A stretch of DNA of 46,908 bases, from contig WHSY01000034.1 in NCBI GenBank assembly GCA_009379815.1, positions 1 to 46,908 on the forward strand. Direction: 5' to 3'. A program made the position numbers and the translations under genes. This stretch comes from Pseudonocardiaceae bacterium. GTDB lineage: Bacteria > Actinomycetota > Actinomycetes > Mycobacteriales > Pseudonocardiaceae. How positions within the stretch are numbered: the first letter of the stretch is position 1; every line of letters starts with the position of its first letter. This document shows positions 1 to 6,417 of this stretch, piece after piece. The notes beneath the pieces are model-generated. The model saw only the letters and a list, made by a program, of their open reading frames with translations. It did not search any database and was not told the origin of the DNA.

Positions 1-77
1 GAGGGCGCGGCGGTTCCGGCGGAGGGCGCGGCGGTTCCGGCGGAGGGCGCGGCGGTTCCGGCGGAGGGCGCGGCGGC
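1..77. repeat. 21-bp tandem repeat, about 3.7 copies
   Basis: A 21-bp unit begins at 1, 22 and 43 with no mismatch, and a fourth partial copy begins at 64 and runs into the stop codon of the amidase at 78-80. The unit length is a multiple of three, so it could encode a heptad repeat (EGAAVPA in plus frame 1), but no start codon is inside the window. The array may extend to the left. Confidence 0.9.
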
Positions 78-1475
78 TCACGGCGGGCGGCGGCGGGTGG
101 CGCCGGTGGCGTGCTCGACGGCGTGCGCGAACGCGAGCACACCGACGTCGTCGCCGGGCCGGCCGACGACCTGCAGCCCGAAGGGCAGACCGTCGCGGCT
201 GAACCCGACCGGCACCGAGGCCACAGGCGCGCGCAGCGTCGTGACCAGTGAGCAGGAGCGCATCCAGGCCAGGTAGTCGGGCATCGGCTCACCCTCGATC
301 TCGCGGACCCACGGTTGCGTGATGCCGAACGGCAGCACCTGGCTGACGGGCAGCACGAGGAACTCGTGGCGCTGCCAGAACTCCCCCGCCCGCGCAACCA
401 ACGCCGTGCGCCGCTCCTGTGCCCGCGCGACGTCGTCGGCGGTCAGGGTGCGCCCGTAGGCCACGTTCTCGCGCACCATCGGCGCGACGTCGGAGCCGCC
501 GCGGTCGGCGTCGGCCCCCAGTGCCCGCGCCATCCCCCAGCCCCGCAGCACCCGGAACACGTCGTCGGCGTCGCGCAGGTCGGGCTCGGCGTCGACGACC
601 TCGCAGCCCAGCCCGGCCAGCACGGCGCGCTGGGCCGCGTGCAGTTCGAGCACCTCGCGCTCGAACGGCAACCCGCCCAGGTCACGGCCGAAGGCCACCC
701 GCACGCCGGTCAGATCACGCCCGAGCGGGCCGTCGACCCGCGCCGCCGGCAGCGCGGTGGGGCAGCGCAGGTCGGGTCCGGCGAGCACTCCCAGCAGCAG
801 CGCCGCGTCGGCCGCCGTGCGGGCCATCGGGCCGGGCACCGACAGGTCGAACCAGGCGTCGCGGGCTGGCACCTGCGGCACCCGCCCCGGGCTCGGCCGC
901 AGCCCGACCACGTTGCAGAAGCTCGCCGGGTTGCGCAATGAGCCGCCCATGTCGGAGCCGTCGGCCAGCGGCACCATGCCGGCCGCCAGCGCGACCGCCG
1001 CGCCGCCGCTGCTGCCGCCGCACGTCCGGGCCGGGTCGTAGGGGTTTGCCGTGGCGCCGTGCAGCCGGTTGTGCGTCTGCGACCCGGCGCCGAACTCCGG
1101 GGTGTTCGACTTGCCGATCACGACCGCTCCTGCCGCGCGCATCCGCGCAACGTGCAGCGTGTCACGCTCGGGGACGTGGTCGCGGTAGAGCGTCGAGCCG
1201 AAGGTGGTGCGGATCCCGGCCGTCTCGTGCAGGTCCTTGATCGCCACAGGTAGCCCGTGCAGCGGGCCCGCCGGCCCGACCCCCACGATCCGCTCGTCGA
1301 GCGCCGCGGCCTCCTCGGTGGCCCGCTCGGCGGCCAGCGTAACGAGGGCGTGCAGTGCCGGGTCGGCTCGCTCGATGCGCCGCAGGCAGGCGTCGAGCAG
1401 CTCCCGTGCGGACAGCCGGCGGGCCCGCAGCAGGTCCGCAAGCTCCACCGCGGGCAGCTCGCACAGGTCGTCCAT
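78..1475 (-). CDS. Amidase signature (AS) family hydrolase
   Basis: A 465-residue amidase of the GatA/indoleacetamide hydrolase superfamily, which hydrolyses a carboxamide to acid and ammonia. The Ser-cisSer-Lys triad is complete: Lys80 in AIKD, cis-Ser155 in the CGGSSGG block, and nucleophile Ser179 in GGSLRNPA, with the normal 24-residue spacing between the two serines. Length is normal for the family. It stands alone, with no gatB or gatC nearby, so a stand-alone catabolic amidase is more likely than a tRNA amidotransferase subunit. The true substrate cannot be read from the sequence. It is divergent from the methyltransferase at 1578; the 100-bp gap between them must hold both promoters. 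Confidence 0.93.
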   Translation of the reverse strand: MDDLCELPAVELADLLRARRLSARELLDACLRRIERADPALHALVTLAAERATEEAAALDERIVGVGPAGPLHGLPVAIKDLHETAGIRTTFGSTLYRDHVPERDTLHVARMRAAGAVVIGKSNTPEFGAGSQTHNRLHGATANPYDPARTCGGSSGGAAVALAAGMVPLADGSDMGGSLRNPASFCNVVGLRPSPGRVPQVPARDAWFDLSVPGPMARTAADAALLLGVLAGPDLRCPTALPAARVDGPLGRDLTGVRVAFGRDLGGLPFEREVLELHAAQRAVLAGLGCEVVDAEPDLRDADDVFRVLRGWGMARALGADADRGGSDVAPMVRENVAYGRTLTADDVARAQERRTALVARAGEFWQRHEFLVLPVSQVLPFGITQPWVREIEGEPMPDYLAWMRSCSLVTTLRAPVASVPVGFSRDGLPFGLQVVGRPGDDVGVLAFAHAVEHATGATRRRPP

Positions 1476-1577
1476 CTGCTCATGGTCGCGCGGGCATCGC
1501 CCGTGCTGTCGAGCTCCCCGCGGGTCCGCTGACGTCGGGGCGCCGGGCTGACCGGGGCCCGGGTGTCTACTGGGCGC

Positions 1578-2216
1578 ATGGGTGCCGAACCGAGGAAACG
1601 GAGTGGGCCTGCGGCCGGCCGATCGCGAATGGCGTTCCTCGCCGCCGCGCTGCGATCACCGCGCGAGGTGGGGACGCCGGTTCCCAGCGGGCCGTCGCTG
1701 GCTCGCAGGCTGGCCGCCGTCGTGCCGCGCGGCGACGTGGACGGACGACGGCCGGTCGTGGTCGAGTTGGGGGCCGGAACGGGCGCGGTCACCGGGGAGA
1801 TCGCGAAGCGGGTCCCGCCCGGATCCACGCTGATCGCGATCGAGCGCGACGCCGGGATGGCCCAGCAGCTGCGGGCGCGCGGGCTCGGCGCCGATGTCGT
1901 GACCGCCGATGCCCGCACGCTGCACCAGATCCTCGCCGAACGGGGTCTGGAGCGCGCCGACGCCATCGTGTCCGTGCTGCCGTGGACGCTGATGACGCCC
2001 GGGCAGCAGCGCGAGCTGCTCGCGGTGCTGCGCGACACGCTGCACCCTGCTGGCGTGTTCACCGCGGCGGCCTACAGCGCCGGCTACCCGATGCCGACCG
2101 CACGCCGGTTCCGCGGCGAGCTCGAGCGCGGGTTCCGCGAGGTCGTGCCGACCCGCTCGATGTGGGACAACCTCCCGCCCGCCATGACCTACATCTGCCG
2201 CCAGCCGGTGACCTGA
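1578..2216 (+). CDS. Class I SAM-dependent methyltransferase, phospholipid N-methyltransferase-like
   Basis: A protein of about 212 residues with SAM-binding motif I (VELGAGTG near residues 62-69) and an acidic post-I segment (IAIERD). The overall pattern, with a short basic N-terminus, the phrase LRSPREVG and a C-terminal block around the WDNLPPA segment, resembles PmtA/rRNA dimethylase-like phospholipid methyltransferases. Its real substrate is not proven. The ATG at 1578 is chosen; an in-frame GTG at 1563 would add five residues, and neither has a strong Shine-Dalgarno sequence. It converges on the TetR gene, with stop codons 16 bp apart. Confidence 0.8.
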   Translation: MGAEPRKRSGPAAGRSRMAFLAAALRSPREVGTPVPSGPSLARRLAAVVPRGDVDGRRPVVVELGAGTGAVTGEIAKRVPPGSTLIAIERDAGMAQQLRARGLGADVVTADARTLHQILAERGLERADAIVSVLPWTLMTPGQQRELLAVLRDTLHPAGVFTAAAYSAGYPMPTARRFRGELERGFREVVPTRSMWDNLPPAMTYICRQPVT

Positions 2217-2232
2217 CCGTTAGCCGGGCCGG

Positions 2233-2847
2233 TCATGCCGATCGGCTTTGCAGGCCGACGAGCATTCGCCGCAGCAATGCCGCACAGTCGTCCCTGGTCT
2301 GCTGCTTGCCGGCGTCGTCGGCCTCGGCGAGCGCGAGGCCCGCGGCGCCGAGCAGTCCGAACACCAGCCGCGACGTGGTCTCCAGCGGCACCCGCTCGAT
2401 GTGGCCGGCGTCCATGAGTCCGCCGAGGAACTGCTCGATCAGGCCGTACGCGTACTTCTCCTCGCACTCCTTCCAGCCGCTCCAGCCCAGCGCGATCGGG
2501 CCCTCCTGCCAGACCACCCGGCCGTAGACGGGCTCGCAGCACTGGTCGAGGAACTCGTCGAGCGCGGCCAGCGTGGCGTCCCACGGATCGGACTGCTGCG
2601 CGGCGGCGTCGATCACCCGCTGCATCGCCCCGGTCTCGAGCCGGTCGAGCACCGCCTCGAACAGCGCCTGCTTGCCGTCGAAGTGGTGGTAGACGGCACC
2701 GCGGGTGACCTGCGTGGCGCTGGCGACCTCGTCCAATGCGGTGCCTGCGTAGCCCCGTTCGGCGAACTGCGCGGTCGCGGCGTCGAACGCCGTCCAGCGC
2801 TCGGGTAGGCCGGCCGTGCCCGCCGAGCTGCAGCGCGAGGTCGACAC
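2233..2847 (-). CDS. TetR/AcrR family regulator, 5' end probably lost
   Basis: The TetR helix-turn-helix is clear (DAATAQFAERGYAGTALDEV followed by TRGAVYHHFDGKQALFEAVL), and the alpha-helical ligand domain runs to the end. The usual N-terminal arm before the first helix is missing: upstream of the Trp-Thr-Ala-Phe-Asp segment near 2785 the frame becomes low-complexity shadow of the plus-strand ORF at 2816. The only in-frame start just upstream is GTG at 2847, which lies inside that other ORF and has no convincing ribosome site. It may be a 5'-truncated gene using a new start, or a pseudogene. The DNA-binding helices are intact, so function is still possible. The target is unknown; the P450 at 3175 is a neighbour. 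Confidence 0.72.
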   Translation of the reverse strand: MSTSRCSSAGTAGLPERWTAFDAATAQFAERGYAGTALDEVASATQVTRGAVYHHFDGKQALFEAVLDRLETGAMQRVIDAAAQQSDPWDATLAALDEFLDQCCEPVYGRVVWQEGPIALGWSGWKECEEKYAYGLIEQFLGGLMDAGHIERVPLETTSRLVFGLLGAAGLALAEADDAGKQQTRDDCAALLRRMLVGLQSRSA

Positions 2848-3133
2848 CGAGTTCGGCGGCCTGGACGGGCTGCTGCTGGCCGCCGCGCACCGCTGGTACA
2901 CGGCACTGCACGCCCATCTCGACGCCGTGCTGGAACAGCACCCCGCCCACCTGCCGACCGCGGTCGCCGAGCTGTGGCGCGCCCTGGAACGCACTCACCC
3001 GGCCTGCCGTGCCCTGCTCGACGCGCACGGCGACCGTCCCGTGCTCGCCACCGTCGAGGCCCGCCAGCGGCGGATGCTGCTCGACACGACCGGCGTCGAC
3101 CTGCATGCGATGCACCGCACGCAGGTGGCCTGA
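2816..3133 (+). CDS. Unknown protein, likely 5'-truncated
   Basis: A 105-residue ORF with strong plus-strand coding character (third positions almost all G/C) and a natural-looking helical sequence including LLLAAAHRWYTALHAHLDAV and ARQRRMLLDTTGVDLHAMH. I do not recognise the family. The GTG at 2816 has no Shine-Dalgarno sequence. The frame stays open upstream to a stop at 2750-2752, but that stretch reads as TetR on the other strand. Its 5' end therefore abuts the 5' end of the TetR gene, with no room for promoters, which suggests a deletion joined two divergent genes. The P450 starts 41 bp downstream and could be cotranscribed. Confidence 0.5.
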   Translation: MPAELQREVDTEFGGLDGLLLAAAHRWYTALHAHLDAVLEQHPAHLPTAVAELWRALERTHPACRALLDAHGDRPVLATVEARQRRMLLDTTGVDLHAMHRTQVA

Positions 3134-3174
3134 ACCAGAACCACAGCACTGCTTGGCCAAGAGGGAGATCCGCG

Positions 3175-4413
3175 ATGTCCGAGACGACCGTCACCAGTGA
3201 CAGCGGCGACACGTTCGTGTTCAACCCGTTCGCACCGGGGTTCGTCGACGACCCGTACCCGCACTATGCGGAGTTGCGCGAAGCCGACCCGGTCCACGAG
3301 CACCCGCTGGGCTTCTGGATGCTGTCGCACTACGAGGACGTCACCGCGCTGCTGCGCTCCGGGCTCTCGGTCGAGGAGCGCAACGCCGGGCCGAGCCCGA
3401 TCCGCGAGATGTACGAGGCGGCAGCCGGTGGGCGCGGTCGGCGCGGCAACGGGCTGTCCATGCTCGACAAGGACCCGCCGGATCACACGAGGCTGCGGCG
3501 GCTCGTCTCCAAGGCGTTCACGCCCCGCGCGATCGGCGCGCTGGCGCCGAGGGTGATCGAGCTCGTCGATGCGGCGCTGGAGCGGATCGAGCGGGCGGGC
3601 AGCGTCGACCTGGTCGAGGAGCTCGCCTACCCGCTGCCGTTCGCGGTGATCTCCGAGATGCTGGGCATGCCGCCGACCGACCACGCCCGGCTGCGAGAGC
3701 TGGCCGGCACGATGGTCCGCTCGCTGGAGCCCGTGAACGACCCGGAGCTGGTGGCAGCTATCGCCGAAGCCGACTCGGAGCTGACCGCCAGGACCGCCGA
3801 GGTGGTCGCCGCCAAGCGACGCGACCCGGGCGACGACCTGCTCACCGCGCTGATCGCCGCCGAGGACAACGGTGACGTGCTCGGCGACGAGGAGCTCGTC
3901 GCGCAGGTGGTGCTGCTCTACGTCGCGGGCCACGAGACCACCGTCAATCTCATCGCGAACGGGGTCCTCGCACTGCTGCGTAACCCCGAACAGCTCGAGT
4001 TGCTGCGCTCGCGGCCCGACCTGGCGGCCAACGCCGTGGAGGAGCTGCTGCGCTACGACAGCCCGGTGCAGATGAGCAGGCGGATCACGCTGGCGCCCTA
4101 CACCGTGGCCGACCGGGAGATCCCGGCCGGCGCGTTCGTGCTCGCCAGCCTCGCTTCGGCCAACCGTGACGAGGGCTACTGGGGGTCCGACGCCGCGGCG
4201 CTGGCGCTGGACCGGCCCAACGCCCGCGCGCACGTGTCGTTCGGCGGCGGCCCGCACCACTGCCTCGGCGCAGCGCTGGCCCGGCTCGAAGGGCGGATCG
4301 CGATCGATCGGCTGGTGCGCCGGTTCCCCGCGCTATCGCTCGTCGGGGTGGTGCAGTGGAACGGCAGGCTCAACCTGCGCGGCCCGGTCGCGCTGCCCGT
4401 CGCGGTGCACTGA
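3175..4413 (+). CDS. Cytochrome P450
   Basis: A 412-residue soluble bacterial P450 that would hydroxylate a small organic substrate using electrons from a ferredoxin/reductase not found in this window. The I-helix motif AGHETT is at about 251-256, the K-helix ExxR is Glu290-Arg293, and the heme loop FGGGPHHCLG is at 356-365 with axial Cys363. The ATG at 3175 is preceded by GAGGGAGA at proper spacing; the frame is open further upstream but lacks a site. A 12-bp palindrome (GCCCGCGCGGGC, 4426-4437) lies 13 bp after the stop and may help termination, though no T-run follows. Confidence 0.95.
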   Translation: MSETTVTSDSGDTFVFNPFAPGFVDDPYPHYAELREADPVHEHPLGFWMLSHYEDVTALLRSGLSVEERNAGPSPIREMYEAAAGGRGRRGNGLSMLDKDPPDHTRLRRLVSKAFTPRAIGALAPRVIELVDAALERIERAGSVDLVEELAYPLPFAVISEMLGMPPTDHARLRELAGTMVRSLEPVNDPELVAAIAEADSELTARTAEVVAAKRRDPGDDLLTALIAAEDNGDVLGDEELVAQVVLLYVAGHETTVNLIANGVLALLRNPEQLELLRSRPDLAANAVEELLRYDSPVQMSRRITLAPYTVADREIPAGAFVLASLASANRDEGYWGSDAAALALDRPNARAHVSFGGGPHHCLGAALARLEGRIAIDRLVRRFPALSLVGVVQWNGRLNLRGPVALPVAVH

Positions 4414-4565
4414 CCCGCGGTCCCCGCCCGCGCGGGCACTCCATCAGTGAGCCACGACGGGATCGGTTTACACCTTCGCGGTGGGCGATGATCGACCGGC
4501 GAGAGCGAGCTATAGATCGGCGGCCCTACTCGGTCATTCGGGTGAGGCCGCAGCTCGTGTCGGTG

Positions 4566-4763
4566 TCAGTCGAACTCGCCGTCACGGACTCCAGCGGTGA
4601 AGGCTGCCCACTCGGCGGGGGTGAAGATCAGCGCTGGCCCGTGCGGGTCCTTGCTGTCGCGGACGGCACGGTCGCCATCGGGCAGGGGTGCGACCTCAAC
4701 GCAGGCGTTCTCGGAGCCGCTATAGGTAGCCTTGCGCCATGGGGCGCGGAACGGATCATGCAC
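4566..4763 (-). CDS. DUF397 domain protein
   Basis: A 65-residue DUF397 protein with the family hallmarks: WRKATYSGSENACVEVA at the start, VRDSKDP in the middle and FTPAEWAAFTAGVRDGEFD at the end. DUF397 proteins are small actinobacterial partners of HTH/DUF5753 regulators, and streptomycete pairs of this type affect development or antibiotic production, sometimes as antitoxin-like partners. The GTG start at 4763 overlaps the end of the regulator gene by 8 bp, so the two are translationally linked. The role of this copy is inferred from family and pairing. Confidence 0.93.
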   Translation of the reverse strand: MHDPFRAPWRKATYSGSENACVEVAPLPDGDRAVRDSKDPHGPALIFTPAEWAAFTAGVRDGEFD

Positions 4764-5625
4764 TGGATGCCTCGCCTTCTGTTTGCTGCATCAGCTCCGA
4801 GATCAGGTCCAGGCTCTCGTCGGCACCGAGAGCCTGATCTCGGAGTTCGTCGTACAGGGTGGAGAGCCGCTGCACGATCTCCTGATCGTCGATCAGGTCA
4901 CCGCCGACCGCGTACTCCTGATAGGCGATGTCCACCGACACGCCCGGCGGGAACGAGAGCAGCGTGAACGAGCCGGACATGCTGCGGTGCAGTCCGGCAC
5001 CGAACGGGAGGACGTGCAGGGCCACGTTCGGCAGCTGCGCGCTGGACTGCAGGTGACGTAGCTGCTCGGCCGCCAGAGTGCCGTGCGCCAGCGTGCGTCT
5101 CAGTGCGGCCTCCGAGACTACGACGGACAGTGTGAGCGGGTCGGGGTCGGACAACCGCTGCTGGCGCTGCATCCGGGCTGCGACCCGTCGCTCCACCTCG
5201 TCGGGCGGCGCGGTGTGAACTCCGCCCACGACGTGAACCTCCCGCGCGTACGCCTCGGTCTGGAGCAGGCCGGGGATCAGCTCGCACTCGAAGGCACGCA
5301 GGGTGGTCGCGTCGGTCTCCAGCCCGACGTAGCTCTGTAGCCACGACGGCAGCCGGTAGGTAGACCACCAACCGCGCTTGCTGGCCTCCCGGCGCAGGGC
5401 CTCCAGTACCTCGCGCGTCTCGTCGTCGGCGCCGTAGAGGTCCAGGAGCACCATGAGTTCCGGCTTGCGGACCGAGTTGCGCCCGTTCTCGATGTGCCCG
5501 ATACGCGACCGTGCGCAGTCGAGCACCAAGGCGGCGTTCTCCATCGTCACGTCCGCGTCGCGGCGCAACTGGCGCAGCCGCGCGCCGAGCTGCTTACGCC
5601 GCATGGTCGGACCCAGCGATGGCAT
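4756..5625 (-). CDS. HTH (XRE) regulator with DUF5753 domain
   Basis: A 289-residue WhiJ/Scr1-like regulator. An N-terminal lambda-type HTH lies at about residues 12-55, and DUF5753 fills roughly 100-275 (hallmarks IPGLLQTEAYAR and the segment around ALHVLPFG). It would bind DNA near its own promoter together with the DUF397 protein encoded just downstream. The ATG at 5625 is supported by a promoter whose -10 box ends 6 nt upstream, implying a leaderless mRNA; the internal Met8 is less likely. It is divergent from the small-gene cluster starting at 5721. Confidence 0.93.
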   Translation of the reverse strand: MPSLGPTMRRKQLGARLRQLRRDADVTMENAALVLDCARSRIGHIENGRNSVRKPELMVLLDLYGADDETREVLEALRREASKRGWWSTYRLPSWLQSYVGLETDATTLRAFECELIPGLLQTEAYAREVHVVGGVHTAPPDEVERRVAARMQRQQRLSDPDPLTLSVVVSEAALRRTLAHGTLAAEQLRHLQSSAQLPNVALHVLPFGAGLHRSMSGSFTLLSFPPGVSVDIAYQEYAVGGDLIDDQEIVQRLSTLYDELRDQALGADESLDLISELMQQTEGEASSA

Positions 5626-5631
5626 GTCGCG

Positions 5632-5660
5632 ATCCTATCCACAACGTAGACCACTCCCAA
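5632..5660 (-). promoter_or_regulatory. Leaderless promoter of the HTH/DUF397 operon
   Basis: On the minus strand, -35 TTGGGA (5655-5660) and -10 TAGGAT (5632-5637) are separated by exactly 17 bp. The -10 box ends 6 nt before the ATG at 5625, so transcription would begin at or next to the start codon. This is the usual arrangement of leaderless actinobacterial genes. Confidence 0.6.
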
Positions 5661-5665
5661 CGGTG

Positions 5666-5692
5666 TTGATGTTCTGTAGCGCTACATAGTAT
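5666..5692 (+). promoter_or_regulatory. Candidate promoter and palindromic operator for the small-gene cluster
   Basis: A perfect 12-bp palindrome, TGTAGCGCTACA (5675-5686), lies between a possible plus-strand -35 (TTGATG, 5666-5671) and -10 (TAGTAT, 5687-5692). The 15-bp spacing is short. A regulator bound here would block the plus-strand promoter and sits 15 bp upstream of the minus-strand -35, so it could control both directions. The HTH/DUF5753 protein is the obvious candidate binder (inference). Confidence 0.4.
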
Positions 5693-5720
5693 GGTTCACT
5701 TTTCATGGCACAGTGTAGAG

Positions 5721-5828
5721 ATGGAAAGTCGTCTAACGGGGTTGAACGCACACCGCCCCGCGCCACTGGCGACGCAGCCGCAGCCGCCCGGCCCGGTCTC
5801 ACCCCTCGGGCCGGGCGGCGCCCCGTAG
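5721..5828 (+). CDS. Candidate 35-residue leader ORF
   Basis: ATG at 5721 opens a 35-codon frame ending in TAG at 5826-5828, giving a Pro-rich peptide that starts MESRLTGLNAHRPAPLAT. It begins about 30 nt after the candidate -10 box and ends 22 bp before the next small gene. The ribosome site is weak (GTAGAG immediately before the ATG), and the last third of the frame contains the strong hairpin at 5784-5818. It could be a translated leader or chance; I recognise no family. Confidence 0.3.
   Translation: MESRLTGLNAHRPAPLATQPQPPGPVSPLGPGGAP
5784..5818 (+). promoter_or_regulatory. Strong hairpin in the leader of the small-gene cluster
   Basis: A perfect 12-bp inverted repeat of G/C only: left arm CCGCCCGGCCCG (5784-5795), an 11-nt loop, right arm CGGGCCGGGCGG (5807-5818). 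It ends 32 bp before the GTG at 5851. No T-run follows, so it is not a classical terminator. An attenuation or RNA-stability role is possible. Confidence 0.55.
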
Positions 5829-5850
5829 CGCAACGGGAAGGGAGGAGCCC

Positions 5851-6003
5851 GTGACCACTCTTGCCGAGCTGGCCACGCTCGGCGTGCTGCTCACCTACTT
5901 CCTCGGCATGGCCGCGACCACGCTCGTGTGCGCAAGACCGCGTCCGCGACGCTGCGCGGCCTGCCTACGGCGCTTCCACGGCCGCCACCGGGACGCGCGA
6001 TGA
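5851..6003 (+). CDS. 50-residue membrane peptide with CxxC/HxxH tail
   Basis: GTG at 5851 follows an excellent ribosome site (GGGAGGAG, 3 nt away). The peptide has one hydrophobic helix (about residues 6-27, VLLTYFLGMAATTLVC) and then a basic tail with Cys35-x2-Cys38-x4-His43-x2-His46, a possible mini zinc finger. The stop TGA overlaps the ATG of the next gene (ATGA), so the two are translationally coupled. Size, signals and position next to the HTH/DUF397 pair argue that it is real. I cannot name the family; function unknown. Confidence 0.65.
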   Translation: MTTLAELATLGVLLTYFLGMAATTLVCARPRPRRCAACLRRFHGRHRDAR

Positions 6004-6323
6004 CGGCCGTGATGCCGCGCCCGGCCACCACGCCGGAGCCGGACTCGCGCCCGCGCCGGGACCGCTCGCCCGGCACGGGCCCGGTGACGCTCTACACATG
6101 GGTGTTGTCGGTGCGGGACTGGCGGGTGCACGCGCTGGCCGATCCCTGCTGCGATCCGCCGGGGGGTGTGCTGGCCACGCGCTGCGGGGTCTGGCACCCG
6201 ATGGCCTGCCCGATCACCGTCGCCCGTCGCGGCGAGGTCTGCCCCCGGTGCGCGGCCGGGGGTGTGGGGCCGCTGGAACTGCTCGACGACACGACAGCGA
6301 CAGGGAAGGGACGGGCGCAGTGA
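6000..6323 (+). CDS. Small Cys-rich protein, probable zinc binder
   Basis: A 107-residue protein with a charged, Pro-rich N-terminal third and then a Cys/His cluster: His44, Cys50, Cys51, Cys62, His66, Cys70 and a final Cys81-x2-Cys84. The ending in EVCPRCA is typical of small actinobacterial zinc-ribbon-like proteins found near HTH/DUF397 loci (family recollection, moderate certainty). The ATG at 6000 overlaps the preceding stop as ATGA, which decides the start. Likely role: a partner of the adjacent regulator system; inference only. Confidence 0.65.
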   Translation: MTAVMPRPATTPEPDSRPRRDRSPGTGPVTLYTWVLSVRDWRVHALADPCCDPPGGVLATRCGVWHPMACPITVARRGEVCPRCAAGGVGPLELLDDTTATGKGRAQ

Positions 6324-6417
6324 AGGTGCCCTCCGCGCCTGCTGCCGGGGGGTGGGTGGGCACAGCAGCAGCCCCGGGTGCGGTCGCTGGGGCGTTACGG
6401 GCAGGATCGGTGGCGAT

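Noticed and set aside
1-250. Protein-coding tail made of the tandem repeat in plus frame 1
   Set aside because: It would overlap the amidase by about 170 bp and has no visible start; too weak to list.
4426-4437. Rho-independent terminator after the P450
   Set aside because: The palindrome is only 12 bp with no loop or T-run, so I mention it but do not call a terminator.
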